A stretch of 64,000 bases of DNA from Thiotrichales bacterium (lineage in GTDB: Bacteria; Pseudomonadota; Gammaproteobacteria; Thiomicrospirales; Thiomicrospiraceae). Positions 36,135-45,881 of this stretch are shown one piece after another. The notes beneath the pieces are model-generated. The model searched no databases, had not been told where the DNA came from, and saw nothing but the letters and a program-made list of their open reading frames with translations. The position numbers were made by a program, and so were the translations under genes. Numbering within the stretch: position 1 is the stretch's first letter; every line of letters starts with the position of its first letter. The stretch spans positions 62,001 to 126,000 of the forward strand of contig JAFGXP010000048.1 in assembly GCA_016936535.1 (NCBI GenBank), given 5' to 3'.

Positions 36135-36639
36135 ACGCTTTTGGCAGCCGATATCCCAACGTTTTTTGCCATTTTGGCAAAGATTGGCCCAGCGTGAGAG
36201 AGTTCTGTTACAAGGGTTAACCGTGCTGTTATTTTGGTTTTTGCTTTACCTGCTGGTATGGCAACCTCTGCAGCAAGGATGGCAAAACGCCCAGCAGCAA
36301 CGCACGCTGGCTCAGCAACAGTGGCAGTGGTTAAACGAACAAATTCCCGCATGGCAAGCGTTGGAATCGCCAAAGCAAACCGCGGCGCTGGTGGATCGTG
36401 ATGCTTTAATGAATCAGGTGCAGCAGTCGTTACGCGAACGAAACTTGCAAATGCAGCTCCAGCAAATAGAACTGACGACGAAAGGTGTCAAAGTGGTTTT
36501 TAAAAGCGTTGATGCCGCACGACTGTTTCAATGGTTGGCGATGTTGGAGCAACAAGGTCTGGTCGCTCATAGAGCGCAAATTGAGCCTTTGGAAATAGGC
36601 AAGGCTCAGGCACAAATTGACTTTCAACTTGGCAATTAA
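36118..36639 (+). CDS. gspM: Type II secretion inner-membrane protein GspM
   Basis: 173 residues. Cytoplasmic N-terminus, a membrane helix (GLTVLLFWFLLYLLVW, after residue 35), a coiled-coil stretch (QQRTLAQQQWQWLNEQI) and a ferredoxin-like periplasmic domain. Partner of GspL. Overlaps gspL by 17 bases. Confidence 0.92.
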   Translation: MWSQIERFWQPISQRFLPFWQRLAQRERVLLQGLTVLLFWFLLYLLVWQPLQQGWQNAQQQRTLAQQQWQWLNEQIPAWQALESPKQTAALVDRDALMNQVQQSLRERNLQMQLQQIELTTKGVKVVFKSVDAARLFQWLAMLEQQGLVAHRAQIEPLEIGKAQAQIDFQLGN

Positions 36640-36675
36640 CCCGCCGGCAATCCGGTTTAAAAGAATTTGACCTCT

Positions 36676-37494
36676 ATGTTTTTGACCCATAAAAAAAGCA
36701 CTTTTTGGTTTACCTTGATTGCACTGCTGGTGTTTGGGGTGGCATTTTTGGCGTCGCTGCGGGCTTCGACCCTGTCGGGATGGCTGATGCCGAATGACAG
36801 CCCGCTACAGTTTCGAGAACTTCAAGGTGGACTCTGGCAGGGCGAGGGCCAATTGTATTGGCAAGGTCGCGAGCAAACCTTGGCGCTTGGGCAAGTGGCT
36901 TGGCAGCATTCCGCGTTCAGTTGGTTGCGATTTCAACCTCATTTGTCTCTGAATTACCAGCGATTAGGTACGCAATTGCGGCTGGACACTCGTTTCGGTC
37001 TTGTGCAACAAGATGCCCATTTTCAGCTTCAAAATGCGTCGCTCAGTTTGAGGGATTGGCGTCCAGTCCTTGCTCAATTAGTGCCGGCGATCGGGGCTTG
37101 GCTACAGGGGGTAGAAGCCGATTTGCAAGGAGTTCAGTTGCAAACCGATTGGCGAGCGAATGCGCAGTGGTTGGCAAATACCCAAGGTTCTGGGGAACTG
37201 ATTGGGGTGACTTTTTTAGGAGAACGTTTGCCGCCAATCCAACTGAAACTGGAACAGCAGCAGCAAATTTTGGTGTTAAGCATTCGTGCGCAAGAAGGGT
37301 GGCGATTGCATGGCGAAATCCGCATTCAACCAAGCGTAAAATCTTCGAGTGAATCTCTGGCATGGCAATATGAAGGGCAATTAACGCTGGATGCCGATCA
37401 GGCTGAACAGATGCCAAACTGGGCCAGCTTGATGCGGTCAACGGCGCCAAATCGGGCTGAAATGCGTTTTCAAGGTCAGGGCCTTGGGCGCTAA
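36676..37494 (+). CDS. gspN: Type II secretion protein GspN
   Basis: 272 residues. N-terminal membrane anchor (FTLIALLVFGVAFLASLRAS) and a beta-rich periplasmic body with LRELQGGLWQGEGQLYWQG-like repeats (FRELQGGLWQGEGQLYW) typical of GspN, an AsmA-like fold protein. Start ATG 36676 is preferred to the in-frame TTG at 36667. Last gene of the operon; no gspO prepilin peptidase follows, so a pilD elsewhere is expected. Confidence 0.88.
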   Translation: MFLTHKKSTFWFTLIALLVFGVAFLASLRASTLSGWLMPNDSPLQFRELQGGLWQGEGQLYWQGREQTLALGQVAWQHSAFSWLRFQPHLSLNYQRLGTQLRLDTRFGLVQQDAHFQLQNASLSLRDWRPVLAQLVPAIGAWLQGVEADLQGVQLQTDWRANAQWLANTQGSGELIGVTFLGERLPPIQLKLEQQQQILVLSIRAQEGWRLHGEIRIQPSVKSSSESLAWQYEGQLTLDADQAEQMPNWASLMRSTAPNRAEMRFQGQGLGR

Positions 37495-37629
37495 AAAAAT
37501 TGGTTTTTTGGCCTCAGTTTGTGGGCCGCTTTACTCAGTACAGGTTCAGTGAATGCGATGCGAAGCAATAATAGACAATCAATTTTCAACGGGGCCAAAG
37601 CAGGCCGAGTGGAACAGGAGAACACTTCG

Positions 37630-39483
37630 ATGAGCAATCGTAAAAATCGTATCCGATTCGTCCGCTCCGTTGGACTGACCGCTGTCTTAGCCCTGTTGCT
37701 AAACGGTTGTGGCGGCGGTAGCAGCAGTGCGTTTACGCCCTTGCCAGAGTCAAATAACGCCAATACAGACAGTCAGATTGTCGATTTTAATGATCCTTTG
37801 TTGCCGTTTCAGTGGCCTTTGGAAAACACCGGCCAACCCTCTGCGCCCGGGAATGCCGGCGGCGGGCGCAGCGGCGAAGATATTAACCTTTTGGCCAACG
37901 GAATTTTTGCACAAGGTTTTACCGGTAATGGCGTTAAATTGGCCGTTATTGATATTGGTTTGCAATTGGCACACCCAGATTTGGTAACCAATCTGGTGCC
38001 GGATGCATCCTACAACTTTGCCAATAATGGGCTGGGATTGCACGACCCAACTTTGGTTCCAAGTACATTTACGCCCTATGATCATGGCACGAGTGTCGCT
38101 GGAATTATTGGCGCACGCGGCGGTAATCGGGTGGGCATCAGTGGTGTAGCGCCCAGTGTTGAATTGCGCGGTTATAACTATCTAATGGCTCAGGATTTTC
38201 CGAATGAGTTTGCGGCTTTGGGGCATCAACCCACGTTGGATGGCGGTGACTTTTCGCAGCTAACGTCTGCACAGGTTGACGTCTTTAACCTGAGTTATGG
38301 CCGCGTGATTAACTATGTTCTGCCCGCTGGACAAGCCAGTTATTATGATCAGCTTATCGAAGTGTATCGTTGGGGTACCGAAAATCTACGTGCCGGCAAG
38401 GGCGCGATTTACTTGAAAGCGGCGGGCAATGAATTTATCGAAGGGGCAGGCAATTGTACGCAAGCGAATGAATTTGCCGTGACCTGCTTAAACAGCAATA
38501 TGGAACCCGATCAAACGATACCTTACGTCTTACCGATTGCGGCCTTTAACGATCAGGGCGTGCGCTCTGAGTTTTCCAATACGGGCGCGTCGATTTGGTT
38601 GGCCGCACCAGGAGGTGGTGATGGTTCAGGGATTCTAACCACCGATCACAGTGGTTGTAATCAAGGCTATAGCCAAACCAATGGCGAGTTTAGTTTTAAC
38701 GATTTTGATCGCGGCCTGCGTTCGGAAAATGAAAATTGTGATTACTTCAGTGCTTTTGCCGGGACTTCGGCGGCGGTGCCGCACGTGAGTGGTGCGGCGG
38801 CACTGTTGCTTGAAGCCAACCCGGATTTGACCTGGCGCGATCTTAAGCAGTTGTTTGCTCGCAGTGCGCGTAAGTTGGATGCTAACTTGCCGGCAGTGAC
38901 GCTACGCTTAGGTTTACAAACGGTTACCTTAGAAAATGGCTGGGTGACGAATGCGGCGGGTTTGAACTTCTCAAACGCTTATGGCTTTGGCGCCTTAGAT
39001 GTTAACCGAGCCTTGACTTTAGCGACCAGCAATTACCCAAACTTGCCGCCACAGCAGGTTTGGACGCAAGTCGGTTCCGTCAGTAATGGCGGTGTGATTG
39101 CGGACGCCTCTGCGACGGGAATCACCGAAACCCTATCCGTAAGTCAGAACCTTCAGCCGGTGGTTGAAAGTGTCCAGCTTCGACTCTCTTTGGCGGGAGT
39201 GGATGAAAGGGCAGATGGCCAAACCGATTTTGATTTTAGTGACTATCAAATTATTTTGCAGTCGCCTAGCGGAACACAGAGTGTGGTAATGACGCCGTTC
39301 CACAGTTTTGATAAGCGCTTCAAAATTACCGATTACCCAATGATTACCCATGCCTTTTATGGTGAACCGCTCAACGGTGAATGGCGCTTGTTGATTCGTG
39401 ATCTGGATAGTTCGGGTAATTTGGATGGCCAGGGGAAGTTGGTCAACTGGTCGTTACGGTTTTATGGTCATACGCCTTCGTAA
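37630..39483 (+). CDS. Kexin-like S8 serine protease with P-domain, predicted lipoprotein
   Basis: 617 residues. The start is ATG 37630 with AGGAGA 8 bases ahead; the frame is open to 37519 but unsupported. A signal peptide ends in the lipobox LLNGC (Cys27) followed by GGGSSS. The subtilase triad is Asp108 (AVIDIG), His152 (DHGTSVAG) and Ser380 (GTSAAVPHVSGAAALLLEA), with Asn in KAAGNEF as oxyanion residue. About residues 490-617 form a proprotein-convertase P-domain (VQLRLSLAGV ... DYQIILQSPSGTQS ... LNGEWRLLIRDLDSSGNLDGQGKLVNWSLRFYG). No N-terminal I9 propeptide is present, which fits the adjacent external chaperone-like gene. Layout matches Aeromonas ASP. Being just after gspN, it may use the secretion system. 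Confidence 0.92.
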   Translation: MSNRKNRIRFVRSVGLTAVLALLLNGCGGGSSSAFTPLPESNNANTDSQIVDFNDPLLPFQWPLENTGQPSAPGNAGGGRSGEDINLLANGIFAQGFTGNGVKLAVIDIGLQLAHPDLVTNLVPDASYNFANNGLGLHDPTLVPSTFTPYDHGTSVAGIIGARGGNRVGISGVAPSVELRGYNYLMAQDFPNEFAALGHQPTLDGGDFSQLTSAQVDVFNLSYGRVINYVLPAGQASYYDQLIEVYRWGTENLRAGKGAIYLKAAGNEFIEGAGNCTQANEFAVTCLNSNMEPDQTIPYVLPIAAFNDQGVRSEFSNTGASIWLAAPGGGDGSGILTTDHSGCNQGYSQTNGEFSFNDFDRGLRSENENCDYFSAFAGTSAAVPHVSGAAALLLEANPDLTWRDLKQLFARSARKLDANLPAVTLRLGLQTVTLENGWVTNAAGLNFSNAYGFGALDVNRALTLATSNYPNLPPQQVWTQVGSVSNGGVIADASATGITETLSVSQNLQPVVESVQLRLSLAGVDERADGQTDFDFSDYQIILQSPSGTQSVVMTPFHSFDKRFKITDYPMITHAFYGEPLNGEWRLLIRDLDSSGNLDGQGKLVNWSLRFYGHTPS

Positions 39484-39543
39484 ATTTTTGGATTGGTGCT
39501 TTCAAAAACAAATAAAAGGGTAATAAAGGTAATAAGGACGGAC

Positions 39544-40122
39544 ATGACGCGTAATAGATTTCACTCGCTTACCCTCTCAGCAATGCTGTTTGGCGGGCTA
39601 TTTTCTGCCACGGCGCACGCTTATTTATTGCCTTGCCAGCTGGTAACGCAGATGGCGGGTTCTCATATTTATCAGGCTAAGTTAGACCGAGTCGGTTCTA
39701 TGTTGGCACCAGACGAACTGCCGGCGCAGTGGAATCTGAGTTTGTTGGAGCGGCATGGCGGTTGGTTTATCTATCAAACGCCTCAAGTTTGGTTTGAGCG
39801 CCAAACCTGCGGCCCCTTAACCAAGCGTCTAGAAAACGGTGCAGGTTACGGTTTTATGCCGGTCCTGCTGAATCAAAAGACCGGACACAATGCCGTTTTA
39901 ACCGGCACCTTTGTGTTAAAAACTTACCGTCCGGAACACTTATCAGGGGTGATTGAACGCTACGGTTTTAAGCTGCTGACCATGCTGCCTAAGCAGGATA
40001 GTGCGATTGTTGATGTCAAACCGCTTGCCTCTTACGATGACATGATTGAAGTGCTGGATAAAGATCGCGATGTGGATTTAATCGCCCCTCTGCTCAGCGA
40101 GCCCATGTATCGGCTACGTTAA
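39544..40122 (+). CDS. Secreted protein resembling the ASP external chaperone (ORF2)
   Basis: 192 residues from ATG 39544 (AAGGA 8 bases ahead). A Sec signal peptide ends near TAHA/YLLP. The C-terminal half has the look of a subtilisin propeptide/inhibitor fold: VLTGTFVLKTYRPEHLSGVIERYGFKLLTMLP followed by DSAIVDVKPLASYDDMIEVLDKDRDVDLIAPLL and the tail EPMYRLR. In Aeromonas sobria the kexin-like protease ASP needs a separately encoded periplasmic chaperone, ORF2, from the next gene; order, strand, size class and fold reading agree. Two cysteines (CQL, TCG) may pair. Assignment is by context and motif reading, not by database search. Confidence 0.7.
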   Translation: MTRNRFHSLTLSAMLFGGLFSATAHAYLLPCQLVTQMAGSHIYQAKLDRVGSMLAPDELPAQWNLSLLERHGGWFIYQTPQVWFERQTCGPLTKRLENGAGYGFMPVLLNQKTGHNAVLTGTFVLKTYRPEHLSGVIERYGFKLLTMLPKQDSAIVDVKPLASYDDMIEVLDKDRDVDLIAPLLSEPMYRLR

Positions 40123-40249
40123 GCAAACCGATTTTTGTTTTGTTCAAGCATAACGGTTTAAGCGTGACCGTTTAACCGCAAATGAGCGGCTGCAGCAAGA
40201 ATCGGCTTAAGCGACAACCGGCTTAAACAAAAGCCCATTAAAACTAAGG

Positions 40250-40804
40250 CTAAGGCTCAATTTTGCTCTCTTCGACCATTTTATAAATATCAACGCGTTT
40301 TGGATTGCCCAGTTTTTCGAGGGCGGTGTTTAGTGCGCGCTCGAGGTTTCCTGGGTAGAACTCTTCAAGGGTCAGGCCAATAATTGGTTCGACCAGCTGA
40401 TTGCCTTGTGAATCAAAAATCAAGGTAGTGGGCGCAACTCGCACACCCATTTGCGGGCCCAGCACTTTCATCTCAATATCTCGGCCTTGAAAGTCTTTCA
40501 TCATCCAGTGGCTGCGGTCGAGCACCAGTTGACTAAAGTGAGCATAAGATTCCAGATCGGTGCTTTCCAGTAGTGGGTTAAGAATGTTTTCTTCCAACTT
40601 TTTACAGTAATTGCACCAGGTGGCCGTCGCGAAAATCACCACTGGGATATTGTTTTGCGCCGCGGCTTGGCCGGCTTTTTGTAAATCAACGGCCAGAGGC
40701 AACACCTCGCCAGCATAGCTGTTTGACCAAGGCACTGCCAGTAGGGCTGCGCTGAACAACCAGCCTGTCAAAGAGTTACGATAGGTCTTCAATGATCGAT
40801 TCAT
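40250..40804 (-). CDS. Periplasmic thioredoxin-fold protein (CNYC active site)
   Basis: 184 residues from ATG 40804 (AGGAG 6 bases upstream). Signal peptide to about SYAGE, then a thioredoxin fold with VVIFATATWCNYCKKLEENIL (CxxC = CNYC), and the cis-Pro loop in VRVAPTTLIFD. Related to SoxW/DsbE-like reductases, although which one cannot be told. It stands alone, convergent with the ORF2-like gene; it may help disulphide handling of secreted proteins, a guess from position. Confidence 0.82.
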   Translation of the reverse strand: MNRSLKTYRNSLTGWLFSAALLAVPWSNSYAGEVLPLAVDLQKAGQAAAQNNIPVVIFATATWCNYCKKLEENILNPLLESTDLESYAHFSQLVLDRSHWMMKDFQGRDIEMKVLGPQMGVRVAPTTLIFDSQGNQLVEPIIGLTLEEFYPGNLERALNTALEKLGNPKRVDIYKMVEESKIEP

Positions 40805-40907
40805 AGGTTTCTCCTGCACTCAACGTTTTCTTAGTTTAACGGTGATGGCGTCACTGTACGCTGACAATAATCTGAACAGAGTGGGCTAGATATAAAGCTT
40901 ATTCTGG

Positions 40908-42524
40908 TTATTTTTTAACGAGTAGCCAGAGCGCAAGGGCCCAAAGTGCGAGGCTGATGCCAGCTTCGAGCGGTGTTTGCAGATAATCGGCCAGAAACGG
41001 AATCAGCGCCAGAGCCGCAGCTAGAGTGCGTCGGCGGTTTAACTGGTTTTGTTGGTGCAGTTGTTGTTCGATCCGTTGCAGTTGTGCCGAATGCAATCCG
41101 ACGCCTTGGTGCGCCAGTTTATTGAGGCTGGTGTGCAGCAGTCCCGGCAAGCTGGGCGCTTGTTCAATCCAAAAGGGGAGATTGGCTTTGATATTTTTCA
41201 ATAGACCCTTTGGCCCAACGCGCTCTTGCATCCAGTCTTCTAAGAACGGCTTAGCGGTATCCCATAAATCGAGTTCATCATCGAGCTGACGACCAAGCCC
41301 TTCGATATTGAGCAGCGTTTTTTGTAATAGCACCAGCTGTGGCTGGATTTCCATACCGAAACGACGAGCAGTTTGAAACAAACGCATCAAGACTAATCCG
41401 AATGAAATCTCTTTCAGCGGGCGATCCCAAATTGGTTCACAAACTGAACGAATCGCAGATTCCAGCTCGTTCACGCGCGTATTACGCGGAACCCATTCTG
41501 ATTCGATATGCAGTTCGGAAACCCGTAAATAATCGCGGTTAAAGAATGCCAAGAAATTCTCGGCCAGATAGCGTTGATCTTCCGGCGTTAAGGTGCCCAT
41601 AATCCCGAAATCAATCGCCGCATAGCGGCCGTCTGGTAACACGAAAATATTGCCTGGGTGCATATCGGCGTGGAAAAAATTATGTTTAAACACTTGGGTG
41701 AAGAAGATGATGACGCCCTTGGCAGACAAATCTTTTAAATCGACGCCGGCCTCAATCAGTTTTTCGGTTTCCGAGATTCGAATGCCATAGATGCGCTCCA
41801 TCGTCATGACATTTTCTGCCGTGTGCGACCAGTAGATTTCTGGCACATAAAGCAGGTCAGAGCCTTCAAAATTACGTTTTAGCTGTGCGGCATTCGAGGC
41901 TTCGCGAATCATATCCAGTTCATCGAGAATGGTCTTTTCAAATTCAGCCACCACCTCAACAGGATGCAGACGTTTGGCAATTTTGACCGCTTTTTCAAAC
42001 AATTTGGCCAACAAAAACATAATAGCCACATCTTGCTCAATCACGGGTTTGATATCGGGACGAACCACCTTGACAACCACTTCGGTGCCATCGTGCAGTT
42101 TGGCGGCATGCACTTGGGCAATCGATGCGGAAGCCATCGGCATAGGGTCAAATTCGGCAAAGGCTTCGCCGACAGTTCTGCCGAGCGCTTTTTCAATTAA
42201 TTGCAGGGAGTGTTGTTCGTCAAACGGCGGGCAGTCATCCTGTAATTTGGCCAACTCTACCGAAATGTCGTGCGGGAGGAGGTCTTTGCGAGTGGACAGG
42301 GCCTGACCAAGTTTGATAAAAATTGGGCCTAATTCCTCTAATGCTAAGCGAATGCGTTCCCCTCGGCTGCGTTGCGAACGCGGTTTCCAGTTCCACGGCA
42401 AAATGGCATTAAACCACAGCAACCAAGCAAATTTACTGGTACCCAGTACCATGCGGTCGATTTGGTAGTGCGCTAAGACACGGTTGATTTTAATCAGGCG
42501 ACGAAGTTGTTGAAGGCTTTTCAT
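40908..42524 (-). CDS. ubiB: Ubiquinone biosynthesis kinase-like protein UbiB
   Basis: 538 residues. ABC1/ADCK atypical kinase: KLGQALSTRKDLLPHDISVELAKLQDDCPPF (KxGQ motif), the Ala-rich loop ASIAQVHAA, VVVKVVRP lysine, MHPGNIFVL and AAIDFGIMG. Two C-terminal membrane helices (RTLAAALALIPFLADYL; AGISLALWALALWLLVK). It supports ubiquinone synthesis by an ATPase activity on lipid intermediates. ATG overlaps the ubiJ stop (ATGA). Confidence 0.96.
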   Translation of the reverse strand: MKSLQQLRRLIKINRVLAHYQIDRMVLGTSKFAWLLWFNAILPWNWKPRSQRSRGERIRLALEELGPIFIKLGQALSTRKDLLPHDISVELAKLQDDCPPFDEQHSLQLIEKALGRTVGEAFAEFDPMPMASASIAQVHAAKLHDGTEVVVKVVRPDIKPVIEQDVAIMFLLAKLFEKAVKIAKRLHPVEVVAEFEKTILDELDMIREASNAAQLKRNFEGSDLLYVPEIYWSHTAENVMTMERIYGIRISETEKLIEAGVDLKDLSAKGVIIFFTQVFKHNFFHADMHPGNIFVLPDGRYAAIDFGIMGTLTPEDQRYLAENFLAFFNRDYLRVSELHIESEWVPRNTRVNELESAIRSVCEPIWDRPLKEISFGLVLMRLFQTARRFGMEIQPQLVLLQKTLLNIEGLGRQLDDELDLWDTAKPFLEDWMQERVGPKGLLKNIKANLPFWIEQAPSLPGLLHTSLNKLAHQGVGLHSAQLQRIEQQLHQQNQLNRRRTLAAALALIPFLADYLQTPLEAGISLALWALALWLLVKK

Positions 42525-43153
42525 GTTTGGGATTCGTTATTAGGCGTGGAGGTTGTGCTCAAGGCATTGCAGCGCGATTCAAGTTGTGCCAAGGCTTGTT
42601 CAAGCTCGTCAACGGCATGATGGAAGCTTTTGACTTCGGCCGAGGTCGGCAGGGCGTGGATTTCAAATTGCAGATATTCTTGTAAGGTTTGCTGCAAATC
42701 GGCGCGCATTTGGCGCTTTTTGTGCAGAAAGCTGCGCACGCCGTAGCCAATCTGGGCGGCCACAAAGTCCCCCGTCAGTTGCGACAAACGTTCTTCCCAG
42801 TCGATTTCGAGCCGGCTTAGGGCCTGCAAAAAAGTGCGTGCCAAATCGGTTTCGCCCTCAAGCGTAAAGTGTTCAAGGTTTGGCGAGTCACTGGCAAGAC
42901 GGATCCAATCGGAAAATTCCCCCCGAATTGTCGCATCGGCTGATCCCTGCAACTGGGTTTGTACACTGATATGGTTGGCGGTGATGAGGCAGTAAAATGG
43001 TGTTTTTGCTGGTGTCATCTGTAACGCAATCACGGCTTCGGGCAGCGCGGACAGGGCTGCGCCCTGGTCAATATCCCAAGCACGAGCTTGCGTCAGTGCA
43101 CTTTCAAGTACCTGCGCAAAAAGTTGCGCGGAGCGGGAAAAATCGGCAATCAT
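42521..43153 (-). CDS. ubiJ: Ubiquinone biosynthesis accessory factor UbiJ (SCP2 domain)
   Basis: 210 residues. N-terminal SCP2 lipid-binding domain (VISVQTQLQGSADATIRGEFSDWIRLA-type region) followed by the DWEERLSQLTGDFVAAQIGYGVRSF segment and a C-terminal coiled coil (VDELEQALAQLESRCNAL). It organises the soluble Ubi complex with UbiK. Always between ubiE and ubiB in gammaproteobacteria, as here. Confidence 0.93.
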   Translation of the reverse strand: MIADFSRSAQLFAQVLESALTQARAWDIDQGAALSALPEAVIALQMTPAKTPFYCLITANHISVQTQLQGSADATIRGEFSDWIRLASDSPNLEHFTLEGETDLARTFLQALSRLEIDWEERLSQLTGDFVAAQIGYGVRSFLHKKRQMRADLQQTLQEYLQFEIHALPTSAEVKSFHHAVDELEQALAQLESRCNALSTTSTPNNESQT

Positions 43154-43173
43154 GGCGCTTTCCTCACGGTGGG

Positions 43174-43926
43174 TTAGTATTTCCAGCCGCGATGCAGCGC
43201 GACAATCCCTTGGGTCATATTGAGATACTCAGCCTTGTCGAACCCGGCATTGAGCATCATTTGTTTTAAGGTGTCTTGATCTGGGTGCATACGAATGGAT
43301 TCGGCCAGATACTGGTAACTGGCTTCATCATTGGCAATGACTTTGCCCATTTTGGGCAAAATATTAAACGAATAAAAATCATAAAGTTTGGCAAACGCCG
43401 GATGGGTGACTTTTGAAAACTCCAGAATCATCAACTGGCCGCCCGGTTTTAAAACGCGATACAGCTCTGCCAGTGCCTTGTCTTTGTTGGTGACATTGCG
43501 CAGACCAAAGGCGATGGTCGCCAAATCAAAGGTGTTGTCTGGAAAAGCCAGGGCCTCGGCATTGGTGAGGGTGTAATCAACATTGCCACTTATGCCATCG
43601 TTAATCAAACGATCCCGTCCGACTCGCACCATGTTCTCATTAATGTCAGCCAGTACAACCTGCCCTGTTTTACCGACCCGCTTGGCGAAAGCTTTCGTCA
43701 AATCCCCGGTTCCACCGGCTAGATCCAGCACCTTATAACCCGGACGCACCCCACTTAAGTCCAAGGTTTGACGTTTCCAGAGGCGATGAATGCCCAGTGA
43801 CATGACATCGTTCATAATGTCGTAATTGCTGGCCACGGAATCAAATACACCCTTAACGCGTTTGACCTTTTCTTCAAGCGGTACTTCGCTAAAACCGAAA
43901 TCAATGGTCGATTTTTGATTGTTCAT
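43174..43926 (-). CDS. ubiE: Ubiquinone/menaquinone C-methyltransferase UbiE
   Basis: 250 residues. Class I methyltransferase: [46 protein letters not shown] (SAM site), [24 protein letters not shown]. The C-terminus [15 protein letters not shown] is typical. An AAGGGAA site precedes ATG 43926. Methylates demethylubiquinol/demethylmenaquinol intermediates. Confidence 0.97.
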   Translation of the reverse strand: MNNQKSTIDFGFSEVPLEEKVKRVKGVFDSVASNYDIMNDVMSLGIHRLWKRQTLDLSGVRPGYKVLDLAGGTGDLTKAFAKRVGKTGQVVLADINENMVRVGRDRLINDGISGNVDYTLTNAEALAFPDNTFDLATIAFGLRNVTNKDKALAELYRVLKPGGQLMILEFSKVTHPAFAKLYDFYSFNILPKMGKVIANDEASYQYLAESIRMHPDQDTLKQMMLNAGFDKAEYLNMTQGIVALHRGWKY

Positions 43927-43969
43927 AATGAAATTCCCTTGTTTGCCCTATGGCGGTTTGGCCGCAGGT

Positions 43970-44353
43970 TTAATGCGTTTTGCCCGATTTCAGGGCGGTC
44001 AACTCTGGATGAGAATGGCCGGCCCGCATCACTTTGCGAAGATAATCCATCCAGTATTTCTGTTGGTGTTTGCCCAAGTCATACAGCCGCTCCCACGTAT
44101 AAAGACCGGTATCGTGTCCATCGTCAAAATGCAGCTTGATGGCATAGTTGCCGACCGGGGTAATGGCGTCAATACTGACCTGTTGTTTATTGAGTTGCAA
44201 GGTTTCCTGACCTGGTGCATGGCCGGTAACCTCTGCCGATTGCGAATAAACGCGGAGAAACTCGCAACTTAATTCAAATGTTTCTCCGGTATCAAAACCG
44301 ATTTCCAGCTTTCGCGATTGCTGATGCAGTTTGATTTCAAGCGGATAAGGCAT
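43970..44353 (-). CDS. DUF971 domain protein
   Basis: 127 residues. DUF971 (gamma-butyrobetaine hydroxylase N-terminal-like) with LSCEFLRVYSQSAEVTGH and NYAIKLHFDDGHDTGLYTWERLYDLG. This small zinc-free version is found beside hslVU and ubiE in many gammaproteobacteria; its function is unknown to me, with iron-sulfur cluster delivery suggested for relatives. AAGGAG lies 8 bases ahead of ATG 44353. Confidence 0.9.
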   Translation of the reverse strand: MPYPLEIKLHQQSRKLEIGFDTGETFELSCEFLRVYSQSAEVTGHAPGQETLQLNKQQVSIDAITPVGNYAIKLHFDDGHDTGLYTWERLYDLGKHQQKYWMDYLRKVMRAGHSHPELTALKSGKTH

Positions 44354-44373
44354 GGTAAGCTCCTTATCGAACT

Positions 44374-45693
44374 TTACAAAATGTACTGCGACAGGTCTTG
44401 GTCCACGGCCAACTCGCCCAAGCGCTGTTCGACAAATGCCTCGGTGATTTCTACCTGAGCGCCTTGCATATCGGGCGCTTCAAAGGAAATTTCTTCGAGC
44501 AGGCGTTCCAGCACCGTGTGCAGACGGCGTGCACCGATGTTTTCGGTATTTTCATTGACTTGATAGGCAATCTCCGCCAGACGGCGAATGCCTTCAGGTG
44601 CAAAGCGCAAATCGACACCTTCGGTTTTGAGCAACGCAATGGCTTGCGTTGTTAGCGCCGCCTTGGGCTCAATGAGAATGCGCACAAAATCTTCTACGCG
44701 CAACGATTTCATTTCGACTCGAATCGGCAAACGCCCTTGCAGCTCCGGAATCAAATCCGAGGGTTTGGCTAAATGAAAAGCCCCTGATGCGATAAACAAA
44801 ATGTGGTCCGTTTTAATCATGCCGTATTTGGTTGAGACCGAGCAGCCTTCAATCAAAGGCAAGAGATCACGTTGCACACCTTCGCGCGAGACGCTGCCGC
44901 TACTGTTGTCTTGGTTTTTCGCGACCTTATCGATTTCGTCGATAAAGACAATCCCGTTTTGCTCAACGTTTTCAATTGCCTTGGTCTTAACCTGTTCGTC
45001 GTTAATCAGTTTGGCCGCTTCTTCTTCAATAAGCGCTTGCATGGCTTGCTTAATCGGCAATTTGCGTTTTTCTTTGCGCCCTTGACCCAGGCCTTCAAAC
45101 AGACCTTGTAGTTGTTGCGTCATCTCTTCCATGCCAGGTGCACCCATAATTTCGACCTGATTTGGGCTGCTGCGCAATTCCAGTTCAATTTCTTTGCTGT
45201 CGAGGTCGCCCTCACGCAAACGTTTGCGGAATTTTTGTCGGGTATCGGCCATAGCGGAATAGCTTTCTTCTTCTCGACCCCGTGCCGGTGGTAAAAGAAT
45301 ATCCAAGATGCGTTCTTCTGCGCGGTCTTCAGCTTGGCGCTGTACTTCCTTTATTGCTTGTTCGCGGTACATTTTGACGGCAGTTTCCGCCAGATCGCGA
45401 ATAATCGAATCCACATCGCGTCCAACATAGCCCACTTCGGTAAACTTGGTCGCTTCAATTTTTAAAAAAGGCGCATTGGTCAATTTGGCAAGACGACGGG
45501 CAATTTCGGTTTTGCCCACGCCGGTTGGACCAATCATCAGAATGTTTTTGGGAGTGACTTCGCCACGCAGTTCTTCAGACAGCTGAGTACGCCGCCAGCG
45601 GTTCCGTAAGGCGACGGCCACCGCTCTCTTAGCGTCGGCTTGACCGACAATATGGGCGTCTAAGCTGTGCACAATCTCTTTGGGCGTCATCAT
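44374..45693 (-). CDS. hslU: ATP-dependent protease ATPase subunit HslU
   Basis: 439 residues from ATG 45693 (or 45690), with AAAGGA about 10 bases upstream. AAA+ unfoldase: [25 protein letters not shown], Walker [16 protein letters not shown], pore motif [16 protein letters not shown], the inserted I domain, Walker [13 protein letters not shown], and the C-terminal tail DQDLSQYIL that enters HslV pockets. Its protease partner hslV is not next to it but 2.7 kb away on the other strand. It heads the hslU-DUF971-ubiE-ubiJ-ubiB group. Confidence 0.97.
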   Translation of the reverse strand: MMTPKEIVHSLDAHIVGQADAKRAVAVALRNRWRRTQLSEELRGEVTPKNILMIGPTGVGKTEIARRLAKLTNAPFLKIEATKFTEVGYVGRDVDSIIRDLAETAVKMYREQAIKEVQRQAEDRAEERILDILLPPARGREEESYSAMADTRQKFRKRLREGDLDSKEIELELRSSPNQVEIMGAPGMEEMTQQLQGLFEGLGQGRKEKRKLPIKQAMQALIEEEAAKLINDEQVKTKAIENVEQNGIVFIDEIDKVAKNQDNSSGSVSREGVQRDLLPLIEGCSVSTKYGMIKTDHILFIASGAFHLAKPSDLIPELQGRLPIRVEMKSLRVEDFVRILIEPKAALTTQAIALLKTEGVDLRFAPEGIRRLAEIAYQVNENTENIGARRLHTVLERLLEEISFEAPDMQGAQVEITEAFVEQRLGELAVDQDLSQYIL

Positions 45694-45881
45694 GGGGGCT
45701 GGGTCCTTTTCTCTGTGAATGAATGGATGCATTGGTCGGCTCGGCGGCCAATCCGGCTGCGGCGAAAATTATCGACGCATTATAAAACTTATCGGCTTTT
45801 TTTGTCGCAACAAGCCAAAACAATCCGCCATAATAAAGCGTTTGTTCAGGTTTTCACCATTTATCACAGAAAGAGTCAGGC

